The notes beneath the pieces are model-generated. The model saw only the letters and a program-made list of their open reading frames with translations, was not told the origin of the DNA and searched no databases. Made by a program: the position numbers and the translations under genes. A stretch of 64,000 bases of DNA from Rhinopithecus roxellana (Eukaryota; Chordata; Mammalia; Primates; Cercopithecidae): contig NC_044553.1 of assembly GCF_007565055.1 (NCBI RefSeq), forward strand, positions 103,329,858 through 103,393,857. The letters run 5' to 3'. Shown here in pieces: positions 39,301-52,100 of the stretch (its first letter is position 1; each line of letters opens with the position of its first letter).

Positions 39301-42300
39301 CTATAAATAAGAGGGAGCTAAGAAGTGAAGGAAACAAAAGATACAAGAAACCAAATTCTGTGCTTGACCCTTGGGTGGGTCCAGGATTAGTTGAAAACTA
39401 AAACTGGACAAAACAAAACTAAATAATGTTTTGGGAGACAACTTTTGTGAGAACTGTATATTAAATGAGATTATTAAATCGATGTTAAAATCCAAAAATA
39501 AAATGGTGTTGGGAAAACTGGATATCCACATGCAAAAGAATGAAACTGGACCCTTACTGTACAACACACACAAAAATAAATTCAAAGCAGATTAAAGACT
39601 TAAACGTAAGAGCTGAATGTAAAAGCTGAAACATAAAACTGAAACTATAAAGCTCCTAGAATAAAACACAGACGATAAGCTTCATGACACTGGTCTTGGC
39701 ACTGCTTTCTTTGATATGACACAAAAAGCACAGTCAACAAAAGCAAAAATAGACAAGCGAGACTACCAACACTAAAAAGCTTCTGCACAGCAAAGAAAAC
39801 AACAGAGTGAAAAGGCAACCTACTGAAGGCCGGGCACGGTGGTTCATGCCTATAATCCCAGCAGTTTGGGAGGCTGAGGCAGGCGGATCACCTGAGGTCA
39901 GGAGTTCAAGACCAGTCTGACCAACATGGAGAAATGCCACGTCTACTAAAAATACAAAATTAACCAGGCGTGGTGGTGCATGCCTGTAATCCCAGCTACT
40001 CAGGAGGCTGAGGCAGGGAAATCACTTGAACCCAGGAGGCGGAGGTTGGGGTGAGCCAAGATCACACCATTGCACTCCAGCCTGGGCAACAAGAACAAAA
40101 CTCCGTCTCAAAAAAAAAAAAAAAGGAAAGGCAACCTACTAAATAGGAGAATATATTTGCAAACCATATATCTGATAAGGCAGTAATATCCAAAATATAT
40201 AAGAAATTCTTCGGCTGGGCACAGTGGCTCATGCCTGTAATCTCAGCACTTTGGGAGGCCAAGGCGGGTGGATAACTTGAGGTCAGGAGTTTGAGACCAG
40301 CCTGACCAACATGTTGAAACCCCATCTCTACTAGAATTACAAAAAAAATTAGCTAGGCCTGGTGGCACGTGCCTGTAGCCCCAGCTACTGGGGAGGCACA
40401 AGAATCGCTTGATTCCGGGAGACAGAAGTTGCAGTGAGCCGAGATCACACCACTCCAGTCTGGGTGACAGAATGAGACTGTGTCAACATAAAAAAAGAAA
40501 AAAGAAAAAGAAAATATTCAACTTAGTAGCAAAAGCCCAAATGATCAGATTTTAAAATAGGCAAAAGACCTGAATAGATATTCCTCCAAAAACATACAAC
40601 AGACAACAGGTATGTGAAAAGATGCTCAATATCATTAATCATCAGGGAAATGCAAATTAAAACAATGATTTATCACCTCACACCTGTTAGAATGGCCATT
40701 ATAAAAAAGACAGGTGACAGGCTGGGTGCAGTGGTTCATAACTATAATTTCCACATTTTGAGAGACCAAGCTGGGAGGATCACTTGAGGCCAGGAGTTTG
40801 AGACCAGCCTGGGCAACATAGCACGACCCCATCTCCACAAAAATAAAATAAAATAAAATTAGCCAGGTGTGGTGGCACATGCCTACAGTCCTACCTACTT
40901 GCGAGGCTGAGGTGAGAGAGCTGCTTGAGCCTGGGAGTTTGAGGCTGCAGTAAGCTATGATCATGTCACTGCACTCCAGCCTGGGCAACAGAACAACACT
41001 GTCTCAAAAACAAACAAAAAGACAAAAGATAACAAGTGTTGGTAGTAGGAATGTGGAGAAAAAGGAGCCCTTGTTCACTGATGGGAACTTAAACTAGTAC
41101 AGCCATTATGGAAAACAGCACAGAGGTTTCAAAAATTTTAAAATACAACTACAGGCCAGGGTACAGTGTCTCATGCCTGTAATCACAGCACTTTGGGAGG
41201 CCAAGGTAGGAGGATCACTTGAGCCCAGGAGTTGAGACCAGCCTGGGCAACACAGTGAGACTGTGTCTCTATAAAAAATTTAAAAAGAAAAAGGAAAAAA
41301 ATATAATTTCCAGCAATTCCACTTCTAGGTATACATCCAAAGGAAATGAAATCAGTATGTCAAAGATATCTGCACTCCCATGTTCACTACAGCATTATTC
41401 ACCTCCAAGATATGGAAGCTCATCCACTGATGAAACGTAAGTGTCCATCAATGGATGAACGGATAAAGAAAATTGATATATATACACACAACAGAATGCT
41501 ATTCAGCCTTAAAACAGAAGGAAATCCTGTCACTTGTGACAACATGAATGAACCTAGAGGACATTACTAAAGTTAAATAAGTCAGGCATAGAAAGATAAA
41601 TATTATCTCATTTACATGTAGGATCTAAAAAAAATCAAACTTATAGAAGAGTAGAATGGTGGTTACCAAGAAATGTGGGAGTGGGCAGTGGGGCAGGGTA
41701 TGGGAAATGTTCACCAAAGGGTACAAAACTTCAGTTAGACATGGGGAATAAGTTCTGGAGATCTATTGTACATGATAATATTATAACAGGTAATAATAAC
41801 GTATCGTAGCCAGATGCAGTGGTGCACAACTGTAGTCCCAGCTACTTGGAAGCCTGAGGCAGCGGACTCACTTAAGGCCAAGAGTTCAAGGCCAGCCTGA
41901 GCAACACAGAAAGACCCTATCTCTAAAAATAAAAAAACTAATAATAATAATAATGTATTGTATACTGGAAGCTTGCTAAGACAGTAGGTTCTAAACGTTC
42001 TCATCACAAAACAAATGGTATGTGAGGTGATGGCTATGTTAATTAACTTGACTTAATCATTCCACAACATATACATATATCAAAACATCATGCTGTACAC
42101 CATAAGTATATACAATTTAAACATTTGTCAATTTAAAATTAATTACTTTTTTAAAAAGAAAACAGTCTGGAGCATCCTGAAAAAAATATCACATAATCCA
42201 GCAATCCCACTTCTGGGTATTAAACCTAAAGAATTGAAATCACGATCTCAAAGAAATATTTGTACTTCCACATTCATTGCAGCACTGTTTATAACAGCAA

Positions 42301-43141
42301 AGACGTGGAAACCACCTAAATACCCACAGACAGATGAATGGGGTAAAGAAAATGTAGTCAATACACAGAATATTATTCAGCCTTAGAACAGAAGGAAATC
42401 CTATCATTATCAGCAGCATATGGATATCATGCTAAGTGAAATAAGCCAGTCACAGAGGAAAATAGTGGATGATACCACTTGTATGAGGTATATAAACCAG
42501 CCAGACACACAGAAGCAGAGAACAGAATGGTGGTTTCCAGGCGTGGCGGAGGGGGAAATGGGGAGTTGCTATTCAACAGGTATAAAGTCTCAGTATGCCA
42601 GATGATTAAGTTCTAGAGATCTGCTGTACAACACTATGACTATAGCTAACCGTATTGCACCTTATCATTAGTACCCTTAGCCTCCAAATCTCAAACGGTG
42701 AACGACTACTGTTTTGAAGAGAATGGTACGTTGAACTTTTTAGGAAATAAAGAAGGAAACTCAGCCTGGGCAACAAAGTGAGACCCTATCTCTACAAAAT
42801 ATTTTTTAAAATTAGCTGGGCACAGTGGCACACACCTATAGTACCAGGTACTTGAGAGACTGAGGTGCAGGATCATTTGAGCTCCAGAGTTTGTGGCTTC
42901 AATGAGCTATGGTCGTGCCACTGCACTCAAGCCTGGATGACACAGACCCTGTTTCTAAAAAAAGAAAGAAGAAGAAAAAGAAAACTAACTGAAAAAAAAA
43001 ATACAAAGAGATGGCCAGGTGCAGTGGGTTAGGCCTGTAATTTGAGCACTTTGGGAGGCAAAGGTGGCAGATCGCTTGAGCCCGAGTTCGAGACCAACCA
43101 GGGCAACATGGTAAAACTCCATCTTTACAAAAAAAAAAAAA

Positions 43142-43172
<31 letters not shown>

Positions 43173-46100
43173 TATATATACACACACACATATATATATA
43201 CACACATATATATATACACATATATATACACACACATATACACATATATACACATATATATATATACACACATATACACATATATACACATATATATATA
43301 CACACATATATATATACACACACATATATATATATATAAAGTAGCCAGGCTGGTGACACATGGCTGTAGTCCCAGCTACTGGAGATGCTGAGGTGGGAGG
43401 ATCGCTTGAACTCAGGAGGCAGATGTTGCAGTGAGCTGTGATCACACCACTGCACTCCAGCCCAGGCAACAAATGGAGACACTGCATTTTGTTTTGTTTT
43501 GTTTAAAAAAAAAAAAAACAGCAACATAAACAAATCCACCATCACAGAAATTATGACATGTTTCTCTCAGTAAGGGAAAGATAAAGTAGACCAAAAAATG
43601 AGTTTAAAAAAGGAGTCCATATTTATATAAATTAATTAATTGAATGTATTATGAGGAACAAGGTATTTGCACAGTTTCAAAGTCCTTCTCAAAATATTTA
43701 TCACAATGGGAAAAAAGTAAGTTTACCTGGGGAAACCTGGAAGACATCACTTAAATCAAGTGATCAAAGTGGATATCACCAATAATGGTACATATCAAAA
43801 CTGTATACTGCTTGACAGAATTCAACGAGAAGAACACAGCATCACTGCTGGGATTTTTCTGCCAGATGCAAAACCTGATTCGAATCATGAAGAAATAGCA
43901 GACCAACTCAAAACTGAGGAACATTCTACAAAATAACTGGCCTGAAATTTTCAAAAATATAAAGATCATGAAAGTTTAGGTAAGACTAAGGAATTGTTTC
44001 ACATTGAAGGAGATTAAAAAGACATGAAAACTAAATGCAATGACAATGACAACATGTGGTCTGATTTTTTTTTCTTTTTTTTTTTTTAGACAGGATCTCA
44101 CTCTGTCACCTAGGCTGGTGTGCAGTGGCATGATCATGGCTCACTGCAGCCTCAACATCCTGGGCTCAAGTAACCCTCTGCTTCAGTCTCCCGAGTAGCT
44201 GGGACTACAGGTGTGTGCCACCATGCCCAGTTTTTATGTTTTGTTTTGTTTTGTAGGGACAGGGTCTTGCTTTGCTACCCAGGCTAGTCTCAAACTCCTA
44301 AGCTCAAACAGTCCTCCCACCTCAGGCTCCCAAAGCGCTGGGACTACAGGCATGAGCCACTGCACCCAATCCATTTCCTGATTTTGATGACTATACTTTG
44401 GTTATATAAAAGAATGTTCCTCATTTGTTTCTAACATACATTAAAGGACTCAGGGGTAATAGTGCATCATGCTGTTAACTCACTCTCAAATAGTTCACCA
44501 AAATGAGTTCTATGTACTTTCTTACAACTTATTGAGTGTGACACTATTAAAAATCCATATCATAGCCAGGTGCAGTGGCACAGTCCCAGTTACTCGGGAG
44601 GTTGAGATGGGAGGACTGCTTGAGGCCAGGAATTCAAGGCTACAGTGCACTATGATCACGCTAGTGAATAGCCACTGCACTCCAGTCTGGGCAACCCAGT
44701 AAGATCCCCCCATCTCTAAAAAATGTGTGTATGTGTATATATATCACAAAGACAAGATGTACGAAACACTCATGGAACTACTGCACTCTTAAATATATAC
44801 TTCTGTGGAAGAGAAAAATACAGAATATTCTTAACTCAGTTTATGAATCTTGTAATCAAATAAAAGTACAAGAATTGACAATTAAATCAATTAAATCTCA
44901 CTTGCAAACACAGAAGAAAAAGAATCATTCCTGGAATCCAAGAATGGTTTAACATTAGGAAATCCATTAACAACCTAAGTCACCACAGCAATAGATCACG
45001 AGAATAAAACCATGACTAATTCAATAGATGCAGACAAAGCATTTAATAAAATTTAACTATTGGTAAAAATTCTGAGAAAAAAAGAAGAGGAAATTTCCCC
45101 AACACGACAAAGAGTATTTACCAAAACTCAAAAGAAAATATCATACTTATTGGAAAACTGTTAGAAGCATTCCCTTAAGATCAAGAACATAACAACGATG
45201 TTTGCTTTCACCGCTTCTATTCCATGTTGTATTGGAGGTCCTATCAGTGCCATTAAAACAAATAAAACAAGTAAGAGGAAGATGAAAATAAAAGAAATGA
45301 GCTGCTATTATTCACAAATGACATTATTACATGGAAAATAAGAAAATCTCCAAATGTAAATTATTAGAATTAAGAACAGAGGTCCACCCTGGGCAATATG
45401 TGAGATCCCATCTCTACAAAAAAAATTTTTTAATTAGCTGGGTGTGGTGGCATATGCCTATAGTCCTAACTACTTAGGAGCCTGAGGTGGGAGGATCATT
45501 TAAGCAGGGGAGTTCAAGGCTGCAGTGAGCTATAATCAGGCCACCGCACGGCCTGGGCGATACAGTGAGACCATGTCTCTAAAAAAAAAAAAAAGTTAAT
45601 TAAAAAAGAGGTATGTAAGGTTGCTGGATGTGATATCAATATACAAAATTATTTTTGATATAGCAGCAAAAAATAAAAAGCAATTTTTTTAGTGATGTGG
45701 TCTTGCTATGTTGCCCAGGCTGGTCTTGAACTCTTGGACTCAGCAATCTTCCCACCTCAGCAACTCAAGTAGCTGGAACTACAGGCGCGCACCACCACAC
45801 AAAAGTAATTTTTTGGCTGTGGCTGGCAAGATGGCCAAATAGGAACAGCTCGGGTCTGCAGCTCCCAGCAAGATCAATGCAGAAGGCGGGTGATTTCTGC
45901 ATTTCCAACTAGGGTACCTTGTTCATCTCAATGCGATTGGTTAAACAGTGGGTACAGCCCACAGAGGGCGAGCCAAAGCAGGGTGGGGCCTCACCTCACC
46001 TGGGAAGCACAAGGTGTTGGGGAACTCCCTCCCCTAGCCAAAGGAAGCCAGGAGGGATTATGTCATGAGGAATGGTGCATTCTGGCCCAGATACTAGGCT

Positions 46101-49100
46101 TTTTCCATGGTCTTCACAACCCACAGACCAGGAGATTCCCTCAGTTTCCTATGCCACCAGGGCCCTGGGTTTCAAGCACAAAACTGGGCAGCCTTTTGGG
46201 CAGACACTGAGCTAGCTGCAGGAGCTTTTTTTCATACCCTGGTGGCACCTGGAATGCCAGTGAGAAAGAACCATTTACTCCCCTGGAAGAGGCGCTGAAG
46301 CCATGGAGCCAAGTGGTCTTGCTCAGCAGATGCCACTCCCAAGGAGCCCAGCAAGCTAAGATGCAATGGCTTGAAATTCTTCTCCCTGCTAGTACAGCAG
46401 TCGGAAGTTGACCTGGGACACTTGAGCTTGGTGAGGGGAGGGGCGTCTGCCATTACTGAGACTTGAGTAAGCAGTTTTCCCTTCACAGGGTAAACAAAGC
46501 CACCAGGAAGATGCAACTGGGCAGAGCCCACAGCAGTGCCACAAAGCCACTGTAGCCAGACTGCCTCTCTAGATTCCTCCTCTCTGGGCAGGGCATCCCT
46601 GAAAGAAAGGCAGCAGCCCCAGTCAGAGGCTTATAGATAAAACTCCCATCTCCCTAGGACAGAGCACCTGGGGGAAGGTGTGGCTGTGGGCACAGCTTCA
46701 GCAAACATAAACATGCCTGCCTGCCAGCTCTGAAGGGAGCAGTGGATCTTCTCCCAGCACAGCACTCAAGCTCTGCTAAGAGAAAGACTGCCTCCTCAAG
46801 TGGGTCCCTGACCCCTGTGCCTCCAGACTGGGAAACACCTCCCAGCAGGGGTGGACAGACACCTCATACAGGAGAGCTCTGGCTGGCATCTGGTGGGTGC
46901 CCCTCTGGCACAAAGCTTCCAGAGGAAGGAAGAGGCAGCAATCTTTGCTGTTTTGCAGCCTCCACTGGTGATACCCAGATAAACAGGGTCTGGAGTGGAC
47001 CTCCAGCAAACTCCAGCAGACCTGCAGCAGAGGGGCCTGACTGTTACAAGGAAAACTAACGAACAGAAAGAAATAGCATCAACATCAACAAAAAGGATGC
47101 CCACAGAGAAACCTCATCCAAAGGTCACCAACATCAAAGACCAAAGGTAGATAAACCCACGAAGATGAGGAAAAACCAGTGCAAAAAGGCTGAAAATTCC
47201 AAAAATCAGAATGCCTCTTCTCCAAAAGATCACAACTTACCAGTAAGGGAACTTACCAGCAAGGGAACAAAACTGGATGGAGAATGAGCTTGACGAATTG
47301 GCAGAAGTAAGCTTCAGTAGGTGAGTAATAACAAACTCCTCCAAGCTAAAAGAGCATATTCTAACCCAATGCAAGGAAGCTAAGAACCTTGATAAAAGGT
47401 TACAGGAAATGCTAACTAGAATAACTAGTTAAGAGAACAACATAAATGACCTGGTGGAGCTGAAAAACACAGCATGAGAACTTCATAAAGCATCCACAAG
47501 TATCAATAGCCGAATCAATCAAGAGGAGAAAGGATATCGGAGATTGAAGATTGAAGATCAACTTAATGAAATAAAGCATGAAGACAAGATTAGAGAAAAA
47601 AGAAGAGCAATGAACAAACCCTCCATGAAATATGGGACTACATGAAATGACCAAACTTACGTTTGATTGGCATACCTGAAAGTGACAGGGAGAATGGAAC
47701 CAAGTTGGAAAAAACTCTTCAGGATTTTATCCAAGAGCACTTCCCCAACCTGGCAAGACAGGCCGACATTCAAACTCAGGAAATACAGAGACCACCACAA
47801 AGATACTCCTCGAGAATAGCAACCCCAAGACACATAATCGTCAGATTCACCAATGTTGAAATGAAGGAAAAAATGTTAAGGGCAGCTAGAGAGAAAGGTC
47901 GGGTTACCCACAAAGGGAAGCCCATCAGTCTAAGAGCGGATCTCTCTGCAGAAACCCTACAAGCCAGAAGAGAGTGGAGGCCAATATTCAGCATTCTTAA
48001 AGAATTTTCAACCCAGATTTTCATATCCAGCCAAACTAAGCTTCATAAGCAAAGGAGAAATAAAATCCTTTACAGACAAGCAAATGCTGAGAGATTTTGT
48101 CACCACCAGGCCTGCCTTACAAGAGCTCCTGAAGGAAGCACTAAATATGAAAAGGAAAAACTGGTACCAGCCGCTACAAAAACAAACCAAATTGTAAAGA
48201 CCATCAACGCTATGAAGAAACTGCATCAACTAACAAGCAAAATAACCAGATAGCATCATAATGACAGGATCAAATTCATACATAACAATATTTACCTTAA
48301 ATATAAATGGTCTAAATGCCCCAATTATAAGACACAGACTGGCAAATTGGATAGAGTCAAGACCCATTGGTGTGCTGTATTCAGGAGACCCATCTCATGT
48401 ACAAAGAAATACATAAGCTCAAAATAAAGGGATGGAGGAATATTTACCAAACAAATGGAAAGAAAAAAAAAAAAGGAAGGGATTGCAATTCTAGTCTCTG
48501 ATAAAACAGACTTTAAACCAAAAAAGATCAAAAAAGACAAAGAAGGGCATTACATAATGGTAAAGGGATCAATGCAACAGGATAGTTAGGAACTAACTAT
48601 CCTAAATATATATGCACCCAATACAGGAGCACTCAGATTCATAAAGGAAGCTCTTAGAGACCTACAAAGAGACTCCCACATAATAATAGTGAGAGACTTT
48701 AACATCCCACTGTCAATATTAGATCAATGAGACACAAAATTAACAAGGATATTCAGGACTTGAACTCAGCTCTGGACCAAGTGGACCTAACAGACATCTA
48801 CAGAACTCTCCACCCCAAATCAACAGGATATACGTTCTTCTCAGCACCACATCATACTTATTCTAAAATCGACCACATAGGCCAGGCACGGTGGCTTACG
48901 CCTGTAATCCCAGCACTTTGGGAGACCGAGGCGGGCGGATCACAAGGTCAGGAGATCGAGACCATCCTGGCTAACAAGTGAAACTCCATCTCTACTAAAA
49001 ATACAAAAGATTAGCAGGCGTGGTGGCCGGCGCAGGTAGTCCCAGCTACTCCGGAGATTGAGGCAGGAGAATGGCGTGAACCAGGAGGCGGAGCTCGCAG

Positions 49101-52100
49101 TGAGGTGAGATCGCGCCACTGCACTCCAGCCCGGGGTACAGAGATAGACTCCGTCTCAAACAAACAAAAAAAGGCCAGGGGCAGTGGCTCACGCCTGTAA
49201 TCCCAGCGCTTTGGGAGGCCAAGGCGGGTGGATCACAAGGTCAGGAGATTGAGACCATCCTGGCTAACATGGTGAAACCCAATCTCTACTAAAAATACAA
49301 AAAATTAGCTGGGCATGGTGGCGGGCGCCTGTAGTCCCAGCTACTCAGCTACTCTGGAAGTGGAGGCAGAAGAATGGTGTGAACCCGGGAGGCGGAGCTT
49401 GCAGTGAGCCGAGATCACACCACTGCACTCCAGCCTGGGCGACAAGCGAGCCTCCATCTAAAAAAATAAATAAAAATAAAATAAAATAAAAAGTTAAAAT
49501 AAAAATAAAAAATAAAATTGACCACAGAATTGGAAGTAAAACACTCCTCAGAAAATGCCAAAGAACGGAAATCATAACAAACAGTCTCTCAGACCACAGT
49601 GCAATCAAATTAGAACTCAGGATTAAGATATTCACCCAAAACTGCACAACTACATGGAAACTGAACAACCTGCTCCTGAATGACTACTGGGTAAATAACA
49701 AAATTAAGGCAGAAATAAGTAAGTTATTTGAAACCAATGAGAACAAAGACACAACATACCAGAATCTCTGGGACACGGCTAACGCAGTGTTTAGAGGGAA
49801 AATTATAGCACTAAATGCCCACAGGAGAAAATGGTTAAGAGCTAAAATTGACACCCTAACATCACAATTAAAAAAACTAAAGAAGCAAGAGCAAACAAAT
49901 TCAAAAGCTAGCAGAAGACAAGAAATAACGAAGATCAGAGCAGAACTGAAGGAAAAAGAGACTCAAAAAACCCTTCAAAAAAATCAATGAATCCAGGAGC
50001 TGGTTTTAGATAGATCACTAGCCAGACTAATAAAGAAGAAAAGAGAGAAGGATCAAATAGAACCAATAAAAAACAATAAAGGGGACATCACCACTGATCC
50101 CACAGAAATACAAACTACCATCAGAGAATACTATAAACACCTCTATGCAAATAAACTAGAAAATATAGAAGAAATGGATATATTCCTGGACACATACACC
50201 TTCCCAACACTAAAGCAGGAAGAAGTCGAATCCCTGAATAGACCAATAACAAGTTCTGAAATGTAGGCACTAATTAATAGCCTACCAACCAAAAAAAAGC
50301 CCAGGACCAGATGGATTCACAGTCAAGTTCTACCAGAGGTACAAAGAGGAGCTGATACCATTCCTTCTGAAACTACTCCAAACAACAGAAAAAGAGGGAA
50401 TCCTCTCTAACTCATTTTATCAGGCCAGTATCATCCTGATACCAAAACTTGGCAGAGACACAACAAAAAAAGAAAATTTTAGGGCACTATCCCTGATTCA
50501 TATCAATATGAAAATCCTCAATAAAATACTGGCAAACAGAATCCAGCAGCACATAAAAAGCTTATCCACCATAATCAAGTCGGCTTCATACCTGGGAAGC
50601 AAGGCTGGTTCAACATACACAAATCAATAAACGTAATCCATCACATAAACAGGACCAATGACAAAAACCACATGATTATCTCAATAGATGCAGAAAACGC
50701 CTTCGATAAAATTCAACACCCCTTCATGCTAAAAACTCTCAATGAACTAGGTATTGACGAACGTATCTCAAAATAATAAGAGCTATTTATGACAAACCCA
50801 CAGCCAATATCATACTGAATGCGCAAAAGCTGGAAGCATTCCCTTTGAAAACCGGCACAAGACAAGGATGCCCTCTCTCACCACTCGTATTCGACATAGT
50901 ATTGGAAGTTCTGGTCAGGGCAATCAGGTGAGAGAAAGAAATAAAGCGTATTCAAATAGGAAGAGAGGAAGTCAAATTATCTCTGTTTGCAGATGACATG
51001 ATTGTATATTTAGAAAACCCCATCATCTCAGCCCAAAATCTCCTTAAGCTGATAAGCAACTTCAGGAAAGTCTCAGGATACAAAATCAATGTGCAAAAAT
51101 CACAAGCATTCCTATACACAAATAATAGACAAACAGAGACCCAAATCATGAGTGAACTCGCATTCACAATTGCTACAAAGATAATAAAATACCTAGGAAT
51201 CTAACTTACAAGGGATGTGAAGGACCTCTTCAAGGAGAACTACAAACCACTGCTCAAGGAAATAAGAGAGGACACAAACAAATGGAAAAACATTCCATAT
51301 TCATGGATAGGAATAATGAGTATCGTGAAAATGGCCATTCTGTCCAAAGTAATTTATAGATTCAATGCTATTCTGATCAAGCTACCACTGACTTTCTTCA
51401 AAGAATTAGAAAAAACTCCTTTAGAGTTCATATGGAACCAAAAAAGAGCCCATATAGCCAAGACAATCCTAAGCAAAAAGAACAAAGCTGGAAGCATCAT
51501 GCTACCTGACTTCAAACTATATTACAAAGGTACAGTAACCAGAACAGCATGGTGCTGGTACCAAAACAGATATATAGGCCAATGGAACAGAACAGAGGCC
51601 TCAGAAATAACGCCACACATCTACAACCATCTGATCTTTGACATATCTGACAAAAACAAGCATTGGGGAAAGGATTCCCTATTTAATAAATGGTGTTGGG
51701 AAAACTGACTAGCCATATGCAGAAAACTGAAACTGGACCCCTTTCTTACACCTCATACAAAAATTAACTCAAGATGGATTAAAGATTTAAACACAAGACC
51801 TAAAACCATAAAAACCCTAGAAGAAAACCTAGGAAATACCATTCAGGACACAGGCATGGGCAAACACTTCAGATGAAAACACCAAAAGCAACGGCAACAA
51901 AAGCCAAAATTGATAAATGGGATCTAATTAAACTAAAGAGCTTCTGCACAGCAAAAGAAACTATCATCAGAGTGAACAGGCGACCTACAGAATGGGAGAA
52001 AATTTTTGCAATCTACCCATCTGACACAGGGCTAATATCCAGAATCTACAAGCAACTAAACAAATTTATAAGACAAAAACAACCCCATCAAAAAGTGGGC

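Larger units (their letters stand above)
37690..42146 (+). mobile_element. L1M element (ORF2 middle to 3' end), interrupted by Alus and a 1-kb insert
   Basis: The order follows ORF2: CATTTACAACCACAAAAATA (RT/linker), GCAAAGCTACGATAATCAAA (region after RT), TGGTGTTGGGAAAACTGGAT, CTTCTGCACAGCAAAG, ATGCAAATTAAAACAATGA, CAGCAATTCCACTTCTAGG, then 3' UTR text GAGTAGAATGGTGGTTACC. Insertions: Alu arm 37,966, a 1-kb block 38,463-39,506, and Alus at 39,828, 40,213, 40,719, 41,152 and 41,808. No intact frame. Confidence 0.85.

Noticed and set aside
42899..43545. Overlapping frames of 98-186 codons rich in Tyr, Ile, Cys and His
   Set aside because: They translate the TA/CA microsatellite and Alu arms; every frame is open because the repeat lacks stops.
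46742..47059. 105-codon frame in the L1 5' UTR
   Set aside because: The L1PA 5' UTR is known to contain incidental open frames; nothing here resembles a protein family. The antisense ORF0-type frame could not be confirmed.
47663..48253. 196-codon frame
   Set aside because: It is the C-terminal half of the frameshifted L1 ORF1, already described.
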